Below, in pieces: positions 10,309 to 19,122 of a stretch of 64,000 nt of DNA. The DNA is taken from the NCBI RefSeq assembly GCF_005490985.1, contig NZ_CP027869.1, forward strand, positions 1,798,001-1,862,000, written 5' to 3'. Source of the stretch: Curtobacterium sp. SGAir0471. GTDB taxonomy: Bacteria; Actinomycetota; Actinomycetes; Actinomycetales; Microbacteriaceae. The notes under the pieces were generated by a model. It was not told the origin of the DNA and ran no database searches. It saw nothing but the letters and a program-made list of their open reading frames with translations. Position 1 is the stretch's first letter. Each line of letters opens with the position of its first letter. The translations under genes were made by a program, and so were the position numbers.

Positions 10309-11244
10309 GTGCCACAGCACTCCCCCTTCAGCGACGGCCGTCTGCTCGTCGTCGCGTTCGAGGGCTGGAACGACGCCGGCGAGGCTGCGAGCGGCCTCGC
10401 GCGCCGCATCGTCGACGCGCTGGAGCTCGACGAGCTGCGCGAGATCGACGGTGAGCGGTACGTCGACTACCAGTTCAACCGGCCGGAGGTCGGCACCGCC
10501 GAGGACGGCTCGCGCGGCATCCGCTGGCCCCGCATCGTGCTGCACGGCCCCGGTGCCGAGGGTCGCCCGGTGGTCGGCGCCGCGGGCTCCGAGACCGAGC
10601 GCGACGTGTTCGTCCTGGTCGGCCCGGAGCCCTCGCGGACGTGGCGCGGCTTCTGCGCCGAGGTCATCGACCTCGCCGACGTGTACTCGATCGACGCGGT
10701 CGTGTTCGTCGGGGCGATGCTCGCCGACGTCCCGCACACCCGCCCAATCTCGGTGTTCGTGTCGAGCGAGAACGCCGGTGTCCGAGCCGCGTTCGACGTC
10801 GACCGCTCGTCGTACGAGGGCCCGACGGGCATCCTCGGGGTGCTGTCCGACGCGATGGACACCGCCGGGCTCACCACCCTGTCGCTGTGGGCCTCGGTCC
10901 CCCACTACGTGCACAACTCGCCGTCGCCGAAGGCCACCCTGTCGCTGCTCGATAAGATCGAGGAGCTCGCCGACGTCACGGTCCCGCGCGGCAGCCTGCT
11001 CGACGAGGCCACCGAGTGGGAGGAGGGCATCGACGCCCTCGCCGCCGACGACGAGGACATGGCGAGCTACATCGGCCAGCTCGAGCAGGCCCGCGACACG
11101 GTCGACTCCCCCGAGGCGTCCGGCGACGCGATCGCGCAGGAGTTCGAGCAGTACCTGCGCCGTCGCGAGCGCAAGGACGGCAAGGACGGCGGGACCGCCG
11201 GCGGTGAGGGCCCGTGGCGGCCCCCGCAGCCGCCGCAGCAGTAG
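10309..11244 (+). CDS. PAC2-family protein
   Basis: Actinobacterial member of the PAC2 (proteasome assembly chaperone 2) family, comparable to Rv2125; biochemical role unproven. It is 311 residues from GTG at 10309, preceded by AGGAGG at 7-nt spacing. Recognisable segments are VVAFEGWNDAGEAASG near the start, FVGAMLADVPHTRP in the middle and WASVPHYVHNSPSPKATL. The C-terminus is acidic, then rich in Lys/Gly/Pro. A candidate -10 TATCCT is at 10233-10238. Rv2125 also lies near mshC in M. tuberculosis, and here the gene converges on mshC. Confidence 0.85.
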   Translation: MPQHSPFSDGRLLVVAFEGWNDAGEAASGLARRIVDALELDELREIDGERYVDYQFNRPEVGTAEDGSRGIRWPRIVLHGPGAEGRPVVGAAGSETERDVFVLVGPEPSRTWRGFCAEVIDLADVYSIDAVVFVGAMLADVPHTRPISVFVSSENAGVRAAFDVDRSSYEGPTGILGVLSDAMDTAGLTTLSLWASVPHYVHNSPSPKATLSLLDKIEELADVTVPRGSLLDEATEWEEGIDALAADDEDMASYIGQLEQARDTVDSPEASGDAIAQEFEQYLRRRERKDGKDGGTAGGEGPWRPPQPPQQ

Positions 11245-11256
11245 TCGCGACCCCGG

Positions 11257-11304
11257 GACGGACGGGAGGCGCGGTGCCGGCTGGCACCGCGCCTCCCGTC
11301 CGTC
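11257..11304. repeat. family-1 palindrome (22-bp perfect arms)
   Basis: Left arm 11257-11278 begins GACGGACGGGAGGCGCGG; the right arm 11283-11304 is its exact reverse complement. The loop is GGCT. It sits 12 nt after the PAC2 stop, in the convergent gap before mshC. It can act as a two-way intrinsic terminator, although no T-tract is present. Confidence 0.9.
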
Positions 11305-11336
11305 GGTGCGGCGGTCGGTACCCGCCCGTTCGCCCT

Positions 11337-11417
11337 GGTCGCACGACGTGCCGCTCACCTTCGGAGTGAGCGGCAGGTCGTGCGACCGGAACGGAACCGG
11401 CGGCAGGTCGTGCGACC
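11337..11417. repeat. family-2 repeat, left arm plus two right arms
   Basis: Left arm 11337-11358 (starts GGTCGCACGACGTGCCGCTC) pairs with the right arm 11366-11387 with one mismatch in 22. A second right-arm copy lies at 11401-11417 (CGGCAGGTCGTGCGACC). The element starts 33 bp after the family-1 hairpin. Function unknown. Confidence 0.85.
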
Positions 11418-11464
11418 GGAGCGGTCGGCTGACGCCGGGCGGGTGGCCGCGCGCCGAGTGCGCC

Positions 11465-12709
11465 TCAGGCCAGGCGGATGCCGAGCAGGGCGTCGACGAG
11501 GTCGACGAGCTCCGGCGTCGCGCGCGTGCCCGCCGCGATCGCGGTGTCGACGGCAGCGACCGCACCCGGGGTGTCGAGGTCGTCGGCGACGCGGGCCCGG
11601 ATGCGCGCGATCGCCTCGGCGGCGTCGTCCTCGTGACCGGGCGCGTCGCCGGACGCCCACGCGTCCCAGGTCGCCAGTCGGGTCGTCGCGCTCGTCAGCT
11701 CGCCGTCGAACCACTCCCAGTCGTCCGAGTACTTGTGCGACAGCAGCGCGAGCCGGATCGCCCGCGGGTCGGCGCCGTCGTCGAGCAGTCCCCGCACGGT
11801 GACGAGGTTGCCGAGCGACTTCGAGATCTTCGACCCCTGGTAGGCGATCATGCCCGTGTGCACGAAGGCGTTGGCGAGCGGCTGGTGCGCGAGCGCCGCG
11901 GCGTGCCCGGCGCTCATCTCGTGGTGCGGGAAGACCAGGTCGCTCCCGCCGCCCTGCACGCTGATCGGCAGGCCGAGGCGGTCACCCGCGATGACGCTGC
12001 ACTCGATGTGCCAACCCGGGCGCCCGGGGCCGACGGCGGTGTCCCAGCTCGGTTCGCCCTCGCGCGCGGCGCGCCACAGCAGCGGGTCGAGCGGGTCGCG
12101 CTTGCCGGGGCGGTCGGGATCGCCGCCACGCTCAGCCGACAGCGCGAGCATCGTCTCGCGGTCGAGGCGGCTCTCGTCGCCGAGCGCCCACGCCTCGGTG
12201 GGTCGGTTCACGTCGAAGTAGACGTCGTCGCCCTCGGAGTCGTCGGTCGGCACGTCGTAGGCGTACCCGGTCTCCTGCAGGTACGCGACGGCCTCGGCGA
12301 TGCGCTCGACCTCGTCCGTGACCGCCACGAAGTCGTCCGGCGGCAGGACGCGGAGCGCCTCCATGTCGCGGCGGAACAGGTCGATCTGCGACGCGGCGAG
12401 CTCGCGCCAGTCGACCCCGTCACGCGTCGCGCGTTCGAGCAGCGGGTCGTCGACGTCGGTGGTGTTCTGCGCGTACTCCACCTCGAGCCCCGCGTCGCGC
12501 CAGGCGCGGCCGAGCGTGTCGAACGCCAGGTAGGTCGCCGCGTGGCCGAGGTGCGTGGCGTCGTAGGGCGTGATGCCGCAGACGTAGAGCGTCGCACCCT
12601 CCGCGCCCTGCGTCGGGTCGACCGGCTTGCCCGCCGCGGTGTCGTGCACCACGGGGCGGGGCGCGTCCCCGGGGACGGACGGGACGGACGGGACCTGCCA
12701 GGCCCTCAC
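11465..12709 (-). CDS. mshC: L-cysteine:1D-myo-inosityl 2-amino-2-deoxy-alpha-D-glucopyranoside ligase
   Basis: Mycothiol biosynthesis enzyme, related to cysteinyl-tRNA synthetase, that joins cysteine to GlcN-inositol. It is 414 residues, the usual length for MshC and shorter than CysRS. Motifs are [20 protein letters not shown] (zinc-binding Cys and HIGH-like HLGH), [20 protein letters not shown] and the KMSKS equivalent [11 protein letters not shown] at 12709 overlaps the uppP stop (GTGA), so it forms an operon with uppP as in mycobacteria. A short in-frame DNA repeat encodes VPSVPSVPG near the N-terminus. Confidence 0.95.
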   Translation of the reverse strand: MRAWQVPSVPSVPGDAPRPVVHDTAAGKPVDPTQGAEGATLYVCGITPYDATHLGHAATYLAFDTLGRAWRDAGLEVEYAQNTTDVDDPLLERATRDGVDWRELAASQIDLFRRDMEALRVLPPDDFVAVTDEVERIAEAVAYLQETGYAYDVPTDDSEGDDVYFDVNRPTEAWALGDESRLDRETMLALSAERGGDPDRPGKRDPLDPLLWRAAREGEPSWDTAVGPGRPGWHIECSVIAGDRLGLPISVQGGGSDLVFPHHEMSAGHAAALAHQPLANAFVHTGMIAYQGSKISKSLGNLVTVRGLLDDGADPRAIRLALLSHKYSDDWEWFDGELTSATTRLATWDAWASGDAPGHEDDAAEAIARIRARVADDLDTPGAVAAVDTAIAAGTRATPELVDLVDALLGIRLA

Positions 12710-13536
12710 GGCTGGATCACTCCGAGCGACAGCAACACGATGAGCACGATACCGAGTGCGATCCGGTAGACCACGAAGGGCATGAAGCTGCGCTTGGCGA
12801 TGTAGTTCATGAATCCGGCGATCACCACGAAGCCGACGACGAAGGCGACGACCGTCGCGACGAGCGTGTCGACCAGGCCGAAGGGCGCGCCGTGGTCACC
12901 GAGGCTGGTCGCGGCCTCGTAGAGACCGGACAGGAACACCGCGGGCACGGCGAGCAGGAACGCGAAGCGCGCGGCGGCAGGGCGGGTGTAGCCGAGCGCG
13001 AGGCCCATCGACACGGTGGCACCGGACCGCGAGACGCCCGGCACGAGCGCGAGCATCTGCGCGACGCCGATGAGCAGGCCGCTCCGGAAGGTCATCTGCT
13101 CGATCGGTCGGACCTTCCGCCCGACGACGTCGAGCACGCCGAGCACCACACCGAACACGATGAGCACGATCGCGACGATCCACAGCGACCGGAAGGTGGT
13201 CTCGATCGAGTCCTTGAGCAGGAGCCCCGCGACTCCGATCGGGATCGTCCCGAGGATCACCAGCCACCCGAGCCGCACGTCCGGGTCACCCTTCGGCACG
13301 TCGCGCCGGAGGACCGACCGGAACCACCGTCCGACGATCCGGGTGATGTCCTTCCAGAAGTAGATGAGCACGGCCGTCTCGGTGCCGAGCTGCGTCACCG
13401 CGGTGAACGCTGCACCCGGGTCCTTCGCGTCGGGCAGGAAGAGTCCGACGATGCGCAGGTGCGCACTGGAGGACACGGGCAGGAACTCGGTGAGTCCCTG
13501 CACGAAGCCGAGGAAGATCGCCTCGAGGATGTGCAT
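12706..13536 (-). CDS. uppP: undecaprenyl-diphosphatase
   Basis: Membrane phosphatase that recycles undecaprenyl pyrophosphate in cell wall synthesis. 276 residues with about eight hydrophobic helices. The motifs are [15 protein letters not shown] (about 14-28) and [10 protein letters not shown] (near 170). The ATG at 13536 starts [14 protein letters not shown], the usual N-terminus. It is coupled to mshC by a GTGA overlap. Confidence 0.95.
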   Translation of the reverse strand: MHILEAIFLGFVQGLTEFLPVSSSAHLRIVGLFLPDAKDPGAAFTAVTQLGTETAVLIYFWKDITRIVGRWFRSVLRRDVPKGDPDVRLGWLVILGTIPIGVAGLLLKDSIETTFRSLWIVAIVLIVFGVVLGVLDVVGRKVRPIEQMTFRSGLLIGVAQMLALVPGVSRSGATVSMGLALGYTRPAAARFAFLLAVPAVFLSGLYEAATSLGDHGAPFGLVDTLVATVVAFVVGFVVIAGFMNYIAKRSFMPFVVYRIALGIVLIVLLSLGVIQP

Positions 13537-13597
13537 CGAACGGGGCCTTTCGTGCCGGTCGTCACGGGTCGCCGCCGTGGGGCGACCCGGCAAGCTA

Positions 13598-14914
13598 TCA
13601 GTACGTGGCGAGCAGGTCGCCGAGGACGCGCCGCCCGAAGGCCAGGGCGTCGAGGGGCACGCGCTCGTCGACCCCGTGGAACATCGCCGGGAAGTCGACG
13701 TCCTCCGGCAGGCGGAGCGGGACGAACCCGTAGCCCGCGATCCCGAGCCGCGACATCGCCTTGTTGTCCGTGCCACCGGACAGCAGGTACGGCAGCACGG
13801 GGGCGCCCGGGTCGTGCCGCTCGAGCGTCGCCCGGACGGCGTCGACGAGCGGGCCGCCGAAGTCCTGCTCGAGCCCCACGTCGCGGTGCGTCATGACGAC
13901 CTCGACGTCGTCACCCGCGAGTTCCCGGACCCGCTCGAGCACGGCCTCCTCGTCACCGGGCAGGCACCGGAGGTCGACGAGGGCCTCGGCCGTGTCCGGG
14001 ATCACGTTGTGCTTGTACCCGGCACGGAGGACCGTCGGGTTCGTCGTCGTGTGCAGCGCCGCGTGGATGAACCGCGAGGCGGACCCCGTCGCGAGGGCGA
14101 CCTCGTCCGGCCCGCTCGCGATCGGGTCCACGCCGAGCAGCCGTGCGATCTCGCGGACCATCGCCTCCGTCGTGCTCGAGAGTCGGACCGGCCACTCCTC
14201 GGCGCCGATGCGCGCGACCGCGGCGGCCACCTTCGTCACCGCGTTGTCCCGCATCACGTGCGACCCGTGCGCCGCCGTCCCGCGGGCGACGAGCTTGATC
14301 CACATCAGGGCCTTCTCGCCCGTCTGCAGCAGGTACGCCCGCTGCCCGCCCAGGGTCACCGAGTAGCCGCCGACCTCGCTGATCGCCTCGGTCGCCCCGG
14401 CGAAGACCTCCGGGTGCGTGTCGACGACGTGGTGCGCGCCGAGCACCCCGCCGGCCTCCTCGTCCGCGAAGAACGCGATCACGAGGTCCCGCTCCGGAGC
14501 GCCCTGCCGGTCGACCACGTCGCGCAGGGCGGTCAGCATCATCGCGTCCATGTTCTTCATGTCCACGGCGCCGCGGCCCCAGAGCATGCCGTCGCGGACC
14601 TCGCCACCGAACGGGTCGACGGTCCAGTTCTCCGGGTCGGCCGGCACGACGTCGAGGTGCCCGTGCACGACCAACGCCGGCTTGTCCGCGTTCCGTCCCG
14701 CCACCCGCGCGACCACGCTCACCCGGCCCGGCTCCGACTCGAAGAGCTGCGGCTCGAGACCCAGGTCGCGCAGCTGCGCTTCGACGTAGTGCGCGGCCTC
14801 GGTCTCCCCGACCGACTTCCCCTCGCCCCAGTTCGTCGTGTCGATGCGGATGAGGTCCCGCGCGATGGCTGCGGTGGCCTCGAGGTCCGGCTCGGTCGGC
14901 AGGGCGTCGCTCAT
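13598..14914 (-). CDS. M20-family metallopeptidase (dipeptidase/acetylornithine deacetylase-like)
   Basis: Cytosolic zinc hydrolase of 438 residues. Metal-binding and catalytic motifs are [32 protein letters not shown] and, near the C-terminus, [11 protein letters not shown]. The dimerisation lid lies between. The substrate is uncertain; the family includes dipeptidases and acylase-type enzymes. ATG at 14914 lies seven nt after TAGCGT (minus strand, 14922-14927), so it is probably leaderless. Confidence 0.88.
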   Translation of the reverse strand: MSDALPTEPDLEATAAIARDLIRIDTTNWGEGKSVGETEAAHYVEAQLRDLGLEPQLFESEPGRVSVVARVAGRNADKPALVVHGHLDVVPADPENWTVDPFGGEVRDGMLWGRGAVDMKNMDAMMLTALRDVVDRQGAPERDLVIAFFADEEAGGVLGAHHVVDTHPEVFAGATEAISEVGGYSVTLGGQRAYLLQTGEKALMWIKLVARGTAAHGSHVMRDNAVTKVAAAVARIGAEEWPVRLSSTTEAMVREIARLLGVDPIASGPDEVALATGSASRFIHAALHTTTNPTVLRAGYKHNVIPDTAEALVDLRCLPGDEEAVLERVRELAGDDVEVVMTHRDVGLEQDFGGPLVDAVRATLERHDPGAPVLPYLLSGGTDNKAMSRLGIAGYGFVPLRLPEDVDFPAMFHGVDERVPLDALAFGRRVLGDLLATY

Positions 14915-15011
14915 GCCGTCAACGCTACCGGCAGCCCGCGCCACGGCCGGGCTCGCACCCCCCCCTGCTCCCCCGTCGTGCCGCGGGACTCGCCCGGGAT
15001 GCACGCCCGTG

Positions 15012-15041
15012 TTCATCGCGCGTTCAGAGCCGTGCTAGTGT
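15012..15041 (+). promoter_or_regulatory. candidate promoter of tRNA-Leu
   Basis: A -10 TAGTGT at 15036-15041 follows a -35-like TTCATC at 15012-15017 with an 18-bp spacer. About 60 nt separate the predicted start from the tRNA. Confidence 0.5.
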
Positions 15042-15107
15042 CTTCTCTCGGCAGGAACGCCGGGGAAACAGCCCGGAACGACAGCCGAACAAGTGAATGA
15101 TCACCCT

Positions 15108-15193
15108 GTCCGGGTGGCGGAATTGGTAGACGCGCTAGCTTGAGGTGCTAGTGCCCGTATTAGGGCGTGGGGGTTCAAGTCCCCCCTCGGACA
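15108..15193 (+). tRNA. tRNA-Leu, anticodon GAG
   Basis: The cloverleaf is complete with acceptor arms GTCCGGG and CTCGGAC (one G-T pair). It has a D-arm with TGGTAGA, the anticodon loop TTGAGGT (anticodon at 15142-15144), a long class II variable arm and a T-arm GGGGGTTCAAGTCCCCC. The long variable arm and the D-loop agree with leucine. CCA is not encoded. Confidence 0.97.
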
Positions 15194-15204
15194 CAAGAAA
15201 TGGG

Positions 15205-15232
15205 ATGCCCCTGACCTGTCGGTCAGGGGCAT
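15205..15232 (+). terminator. intrinsic terminator after tRNA-Leu
   Basis: Perfect 12-bp stem ATGCCCCTGACC / GGTCAGGGGCAT with a TGTC loop, followed by TTTCTCGTT. It begins 12 nt past the tRNA. Confidence 0.85.
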
Positions 15233-15320
15233 TTCTCGTTCGTGCTTCCCGGCGAGCATTGCCATCGCTGCGCTCAGGGCGACGCCGCCTCCGTGCGGCC
15301 ACTTCGCTGCGCTCGTGGCC

Positions 15321-15447
15321 GGTGCGTGCGCATGCTGCGACATCGCCGTTGTCGAACGACAGCCGTCTTGTCGCATTCCATGCACCCCACTCGGTGCGTG
15401 CGCATCGTGCGACATTGCCGCTGTCGAACGACAGCGGTCGTGTCGCA
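15321..15447. repeat. family-3 direct repeat, two 55-bp copies each with an inverted repeat
   Basis: Copies at 15321-15375 and 15393-15447 differ at about six of 55 positions. Each holds an imperfect hairpin around GCTGTCGAACGACAGC. It lies in a 362-bp gene-free gap between tRNA-Leu and the convergent gene at 15595. A related pair is at 55108-55236 (shared ACGACAGCGG). Confidence 0.8.
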
Positions 15448-15490
15448 GGAGCGGTGCGATCTAGCCGCGACGCGAACGCACGACGCGTCG

Positions 15491-15536
15491 CCGGACGGGA
15501 GGCACGGGGCGGGGTCGCACCGTGCCTCCCGTCCGG
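15491..15536. repeat. family-1 palindrome (17-bp perfect arms)
   Basis: Arms CCGGACGGGAGGCACGG at 15491-15507 and the exact complement at 15520-15536, 12-nt loop. Compared with the main family, GGCGCGG is GGCACGG here, and the other arm carries the matching change. Downstream of the gene at 15595-16176. Confidence 0.85.
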
Positions 15537-15594
15537 AGCGTGGTCGGGACGGGCCGGGGCCGACGCGGCTCGCCCTCGACCGCCCGCGGACGCC

Positions 15595-16176
15595 TCAGCG
15601 CCGCCGCAGGCGACGCACGAGCAGCACCACGCCGCCGAGGGCGGCGAGCCACCCCCAGTTCGCGACGACCGGGTCGAGCAGCTGGTGCCGCCAGTCCCGT
15701 CGCGACGAAGTCAGGCGTGACGCGACCGGCCGGTTGCCGAGCTCGGCGCGCCACCCGGTCTCGTGCACGACCCGGTCCGGGCGGCCACGCAACGCGTCCG
15801 TCACCCGGTGCGTCGCCACGTCGATCCGGTCGCCCAGCACGAGGAGCAACCAATGCGCCAGCCGCCCCTCGCTGAAGCGTCGGTAGGCGTACCGCTTCAC
15901 GACCCCGGCGAGCCCGGACAGCGGCTGCGCCGTCCCGAACACCGGGGTGACGTGGGCGTGCTCGATCGAGCGTTCACGGCCCTGGGCGCCGGGCTGCTGC
16001 TCCGGGACGTCCCAGTAAGCGCCCGAGTCGAGCCCGACCTCGCGGGACAGCTTCGGTACCGAGGGCCGGTCGGCGAGGTCGAGGTCGCTCGCCCACCCGG
16101 GGATGCGCTCGCGGAGCTCGGCCGACGCCGGCACCCGGCGGGGCGGATCGGCGACGTAGGGCGTGTGGTCGGTCAC
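15595..16176 (-). CDS. conserved-looking protein of unknown function with C-terminal membrane helix
   Basis: 193 residues; I do not recognise the family. The first 140 residues are soluble and charged, with the segment PLSGLAGVVKRYAYRRFSEGRLAHWLLLVLGDRIDVATHRV. The C-terminus holds one membrane helix (WGWLAALGGVVLLV) and ends in Arg-rich residues, suggesting a tail-anchored protein facing the cytoplasm. AAGGAG six nt before GTG 16176 decides the start. An alternative GTG at 16191 would overlap the adh stop as GTGA. Immediate linkage to the alcohol dehydrogenase implies a shared role, which is inference. Confidence 0.7.
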   Translation of the reverse strand: MTDHTPYVADPPRRVPASAELRERIPGWASDLDLADRPSVPKLSREVGLDSGAYWDVPEQQPGAQGRERSIEHAHVTPVFGTAQPLSGLAGVVKRYAYRRFSEGRLAHWLLLVLGDRIDVATHRVTDALRGRPDRVVHETGWRAELGNRPVASRLTSSRRDWRHQLLDPVVANWGWLAALGGVVLLVRRLRRR

Positions 16177-16187
16177 GGGTGTCTCCT

Positions 16188-17327
16188 TCACGGCACGATC
16201 ACCGTCTTGATGCAGTCGTCGAGCTTCGACGAGAACAGGTGGTAGGCCTCGTCGATGTGCTCGAGCGGGACCCGGTGCGTGATGATGTCGCTCGGGCGGA
16301 AGTGCCCGGCCTGGATGTGCTCGAGCAGCCGCGGCCACTGACGCTTCACCGGCGCCTGGTTCGTGTGGATCGTCAGGCCCTTGTTCATGGCGTCGCCGAA
16401 CTTCACCGCGCTCGGGATCGGCCCGTACGCGCCGACGGCCGAGATCGTCCCGCCCTTTCGGACACCGTCGATCGCCCAGTTGAGCGCGGTCGGCGACCCG
16501 CCCTGCCGCTTCAGCTTCGACGTCGTGACCTGCTGCGTGACGTTGCCGTCTGCCTCGGCACCGACGGCGTCGATCACGCTGTCCGCGCCCAGGAAGTCGG
16601 TCTGCTGCTTCATCTCGAGCACGACGTCGTCGACCTCGGCGAAGTTGATCGTCTCGGCGTGTGCGAAGGTGCGCGCCTTCTCGAGCCGGTACTCCAGCTG
16701 GTCGACGACGATGACCCGTCCGGCGCCCATGAACCACGCCGACCGGGCCGCGAACAGCCCGACGGGACCGGCACCGAGCACGACGACGGTGTCGCCCTCG
16801 CGGATCGAGGCGAGCTGCGCCCCGAAGTAGCCGGTGCTCAGCGCGTCGGTCATCAGGAGGGCGTCCTCGGGGTTCAGCCACTCCGGGATCACCGAGGGTC
16901 CGACGTCGGCGAACGGCACCCGGACGCGTTCCGCTTGCCCGCCGTCGTACCCGCCCGTGGTGTGCGAGTACCCGTAGATCCCGCCGACGGCCGTGGCGTT
17001 CGGGTTGACGTTGTGGCAGTTCGAGAACAGTCCCCTCGCGCAGAACCAGCACGATCCGCAGTACACGTTGAAGGGCACCATCACGCGGTCCCCCACCGCC
17101 AGGCTCGCGACGGAGGAGCCGACCTCCTCGACGACGCCGATGAACTCGTGGCCGAAGGTGTGCCCGACCCGGGTGTCCGGCATCATCCCGTGGTACAGGT
17201 GCAGGTCGGAACCGCAGATGGCGGCCCGTTCGACCCGGACGACGGCGTCGTTCGGGTGCTCGATCCGGGGGTCCGGCTTCTCCTCGACGCGGACCCGGTA
17301 CGGTCCGCGGTAGGTCATGGCACGCAT
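16188..17327 (-). CDS. zinc-dependent alcohol dehydrogenase (MDR family)
   Basis: 379 residues, medium-chain dehydrogenase/reductase. Catalytic zinc ligands are visible in RAAICGSDLHLYHG and VGHTFGHEFIGVVEEVG. The structural-zinc loop has Cys residues in CGSCWFCARGLFSNC. The NAD-binding motif is VVVLGAGPVGLFAARSA. The closest pattern is the group with formaldehyde-dehydrogenase-like and threonine-dehydrogenase-like members; substrate unknown. ATG 17327 follows GAGGAG at five nt. It is followed directly by the membrane protein at 15595-16176. Confidence 0.88.
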   Translation of the reverse strand: MRAMTYRGPYRVRVEEKPDPRIEHPNDAVVRVERAAICGSDLHLYHGMMPDTRVGHTFGHEFIGVVEEVGSSVASLAVGDRVMVPFNVYCGSCWFCARGLFSNCHNVNPNATAVGGIYGYSHTTGGYDGGQAERVRVPFADVGPSVIPEWLNPEDALLMTDALSTGYFGAQLASIREGDTVVVLGAGPVGLFAARSAWFMGAGRVIVVDQLEYRLEKARTFAHAETINFAEVDDVVLEMKQQTDFLGADSVIDAVGAEADGNVTQQVTTSKLKRQGGSPTALNWAIDGVRKGGTISAVGAYGPIPSAVKFGDAMNKGLTIHTNQAPVKRQWPRLLEHIQAGHFRPSDIITHRVPLEHIDEAYHLFSSKLDDCIKTVIVP

Positions 17328-17438
17328 GGGCGCTCCTCTCGCTCGTGACCCCCACGGTCACCGCGGTGCCGTGCGTGCCGACCCAGGACCGCGTGATCTG
17401 TGCAGAACGCGCGCAGCGAGCGATGGCCGCACGGCAGA

Positions 17439-17484
17439 ACGGACGGGAGGCGCGGTGCCGTCCGGCACCGCGCCTCCCGTCCGT
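17439..17484. repeat. family-1 palindrome (21-bp perfect arms)
   Basis: Arms 17439-17459 and 17464-17484 are exact reverse complements around a four-base loop (GTCC). It lies 12 nt beyond the stop of ndh and could terminate ndh transcription before adh. Confidence 0.9.
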
Positions 17485-17496
17485 CGTGTGGTGACG

Positions 17497-18825
17497 TCAG
17501 CTCTTGGAGGCCTCGACGAAGTTGCGTCGCGGGTCGGTCTCCTTGATCAGCGAGGTCGCATCGCGACCGGACACCGCACCGGTGATCCAGCCGATGACGA
17601 TCCGGACCTTCCGGTTCAGGGTCGGCATCGCGTACACGTGGTACGCGCGGTGGGCCATCCACGCGAGCAGGTTCGTCATCTTGACGCCCTTGATGTTCGC
17701 CGCGCCCTTGCCGACACCGTACGAGGCGACGGTGCCGATCGACGGGTGGCGGTACTCCTCGAGCGGCTTGCCGGTGATCGTGGCGACCACGTTGTCGGCG
17801 GCGACGACGGCCTGACGGACGGCGTTCTGCGCGTTCGGCGGGTAGTAGGCCGGCTGCTTCTCGGCGGTCAGGTCGGGGACCTGCGCGACGTCGCCGAGAC
17901 CCCAGACGCCCGGGACGACCTCGTGGGTGTCCTCGGCCTCGACCTGGAGCTTCGCGTTCGCGGCGAGGTGGCCCTTCGGACCGCGCGGCAGGTCGGACGC
18001 GTCGAGGAGCGGGTTCGGCTTGACGCCGGCCGTCCAGACGAGCAGACCGGCGGCGAACTCGTCGCCGTCGGAGAGCTTGATGACTCCGCCCTCGGCGCTC
18101 GGCATGGTGGTCTTCAGGCGGACGTCGATGCCACGGGCGCGGAGCGACTCGAGGGTCCACTTCGACAGCTCCGGACCGACCTCGGGAGCGACGCGGTCGA
18201 GCGCGTCGATGAGCACCCAGCGGGGCTGCTCGCCGGCGAGCGACGGGTAGGTCTTGATGGCGGCCTGCGAGACGTCGAAGAGCTCACCGATCGCCTCGAC
18301 ACCGGTGTAGCCACCGCCGACGAAGATGCTCGTGAGCAGACGGCGGCGCTCGTCCTCGTCGCGGGTGGCAGCGGCCTTCGCGATGTTGTCGAGCAGCTTG
18401 GCGCGGACGTAGGCAGCTTCCTCGACGGTCTTGAAGCCGACGCCGTACTCCTCGAGCCCGGGGGTCGGGAACGTGCGGGTCACCGAGCCGAGCGCGACGA
18501 CGAGCTGGTCGTAGCCGAGCGTGCGGTCGTCACCGCCGGCCGTGGCGATCGAGACCGTCTTGTCCTTCGAGGAGATGCCGGTGACCTTGCCCTGGATGAC
18601 GCGGGTCTTCTTGAGCGCACGACGGAGCTCGAAGGTCACGTCCTTCGGGGCGATGTGGCCGCCCGCGACCTCCGGCAGGAACGGCAGGTACGTGTAGTAC
18701 GTGTTCTGGTCCACCAGCGTGATCCGCATCGGCACGGTCGCGGCGTGCTTCTGGAGCTGCTTGACCGTGGTGTAGCCGGCGGAACCGCCGCCGAGGACGA
18801 GGACGTGAGGGATGGAGTCTGCCAT
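17497..18825 (-). CDS. ndh: type II NADH:quinone oxidoreductase
   Basis: Non-proton-pumping respiratory NADH dehydrogenase, 442 residues, peripheral membrane flavoprotein. FAD-binding motif VLVLGGGSAGYTT lies at the N-terminus. The NAD-binding motif SIFVGGGYTGVEAIGEL is near residue 170. A second FAD contact is GVWGLGDVAQVP, and the C-terminal membrane-association region contains NLLAWMAHRAYHVYAMPT. It feeds electrons to the quinone pool, upstream of the oxidase matured by CtaA/CtaB/Surf1 encoded elsewhere in the window. Confidence 0.93.
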   Translation of the reverse strand: MADSIPHVLVLGGGSAGYTTVKQLQKHAATVPMRITLVDQNTYYTYLPFLPEVAGGHIAPKDVTFELRRALKKTRVIQGKVTGISSKDKTVSIATAGGDDRTLGYDQLVVALGSVTRTFPTPGLEEYGVGFKTVEEAAYVRAKLLDNIAKAAATRDEDERRRLLTSIFVGGGYTGVEAIGELFDVSQAAIKTYPSLAGEQPRWVLIDALDRVAPEVGPELSKWTLESLRARGIDVRLKTTMPSAEGGVIKLSDGDEFAAGLLVWTAGVKPNPLLDASDLPRGPKGHLAANAKLQVEAEDTHEVVPGVWGLGDVAQVPDLTAEKQPAYYPPNAQNAVRQAVVAADNVVATITGKPLEEYRHPSIGTVASYGVGKGAANIKGVKMTNLLAWMAHRAYHVYAMPTLNRKVRIVIGWITGAVSGRDATSLIKETDPRRNFVEASKS

Positions 18826-18912
18826 GCACCCGGTCTACCGGAAGTTGCGCCCGCACGTCACCAAGCCGCGCCGCCCGGTCCGCGCCCCGCAACCGGATCA
18901 GCCACTCGGTCG

Positions 18913-19122
18913 TCACCGTCCGCGCGGACGGTCCCGCAGGCGCCACCAGGCGGTCTCGGCCAGCTCAGGACCCGTGTAGACACCGTGCTGGGTGCGGCGG
19001 GACTCCGTGAGCGAGAACCGACGCAGGCGGTACCCGCCGCCGAAGCGGTCGATGATCGCCTCGGGCGACGACTCCGGCGTGCGCTTCACGAGCCACGTCC
19101 GGTCGTCGACGGGCTCGATCAC
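18913..19122 (-). CDS. small protein coupled to helicase, unknown function
   Basis: 69 residues, VIEPVDDRTWLVKRTPESSP at the N-terminus, mixed charged composition, with the segment GGYRLRRFSLTESRRTQHGV and a Trp pair (AWWRLRDRP) near the end. No domain recognised. Its GTG at 19122 overlaps the TGA of the helicase (GTGA), typical of coupled genes here. The overlap and compact composition support a real gene, but no homologue was checked. Confidence 0.6.
   Translation of the reverse strand: MIEPVDDRTWLVKRTPESSPEAIIDRFGGGYRLRRFSLTESRRTQHGVYTGPELAETAWWRLRDRPRGR

Noticed and set aside
15350..15440. LexA/SOS box in GTCGAACGAC motifs
   Set aside because: The actinobacterial SOS box is TCGAAC-N4-GTTCGA; the second half is absent and no SOS gene follows.
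15321..15447. CRISPR array
   Set aside because: Only two copies with variable sequence, no regular spacers and no cas genes.
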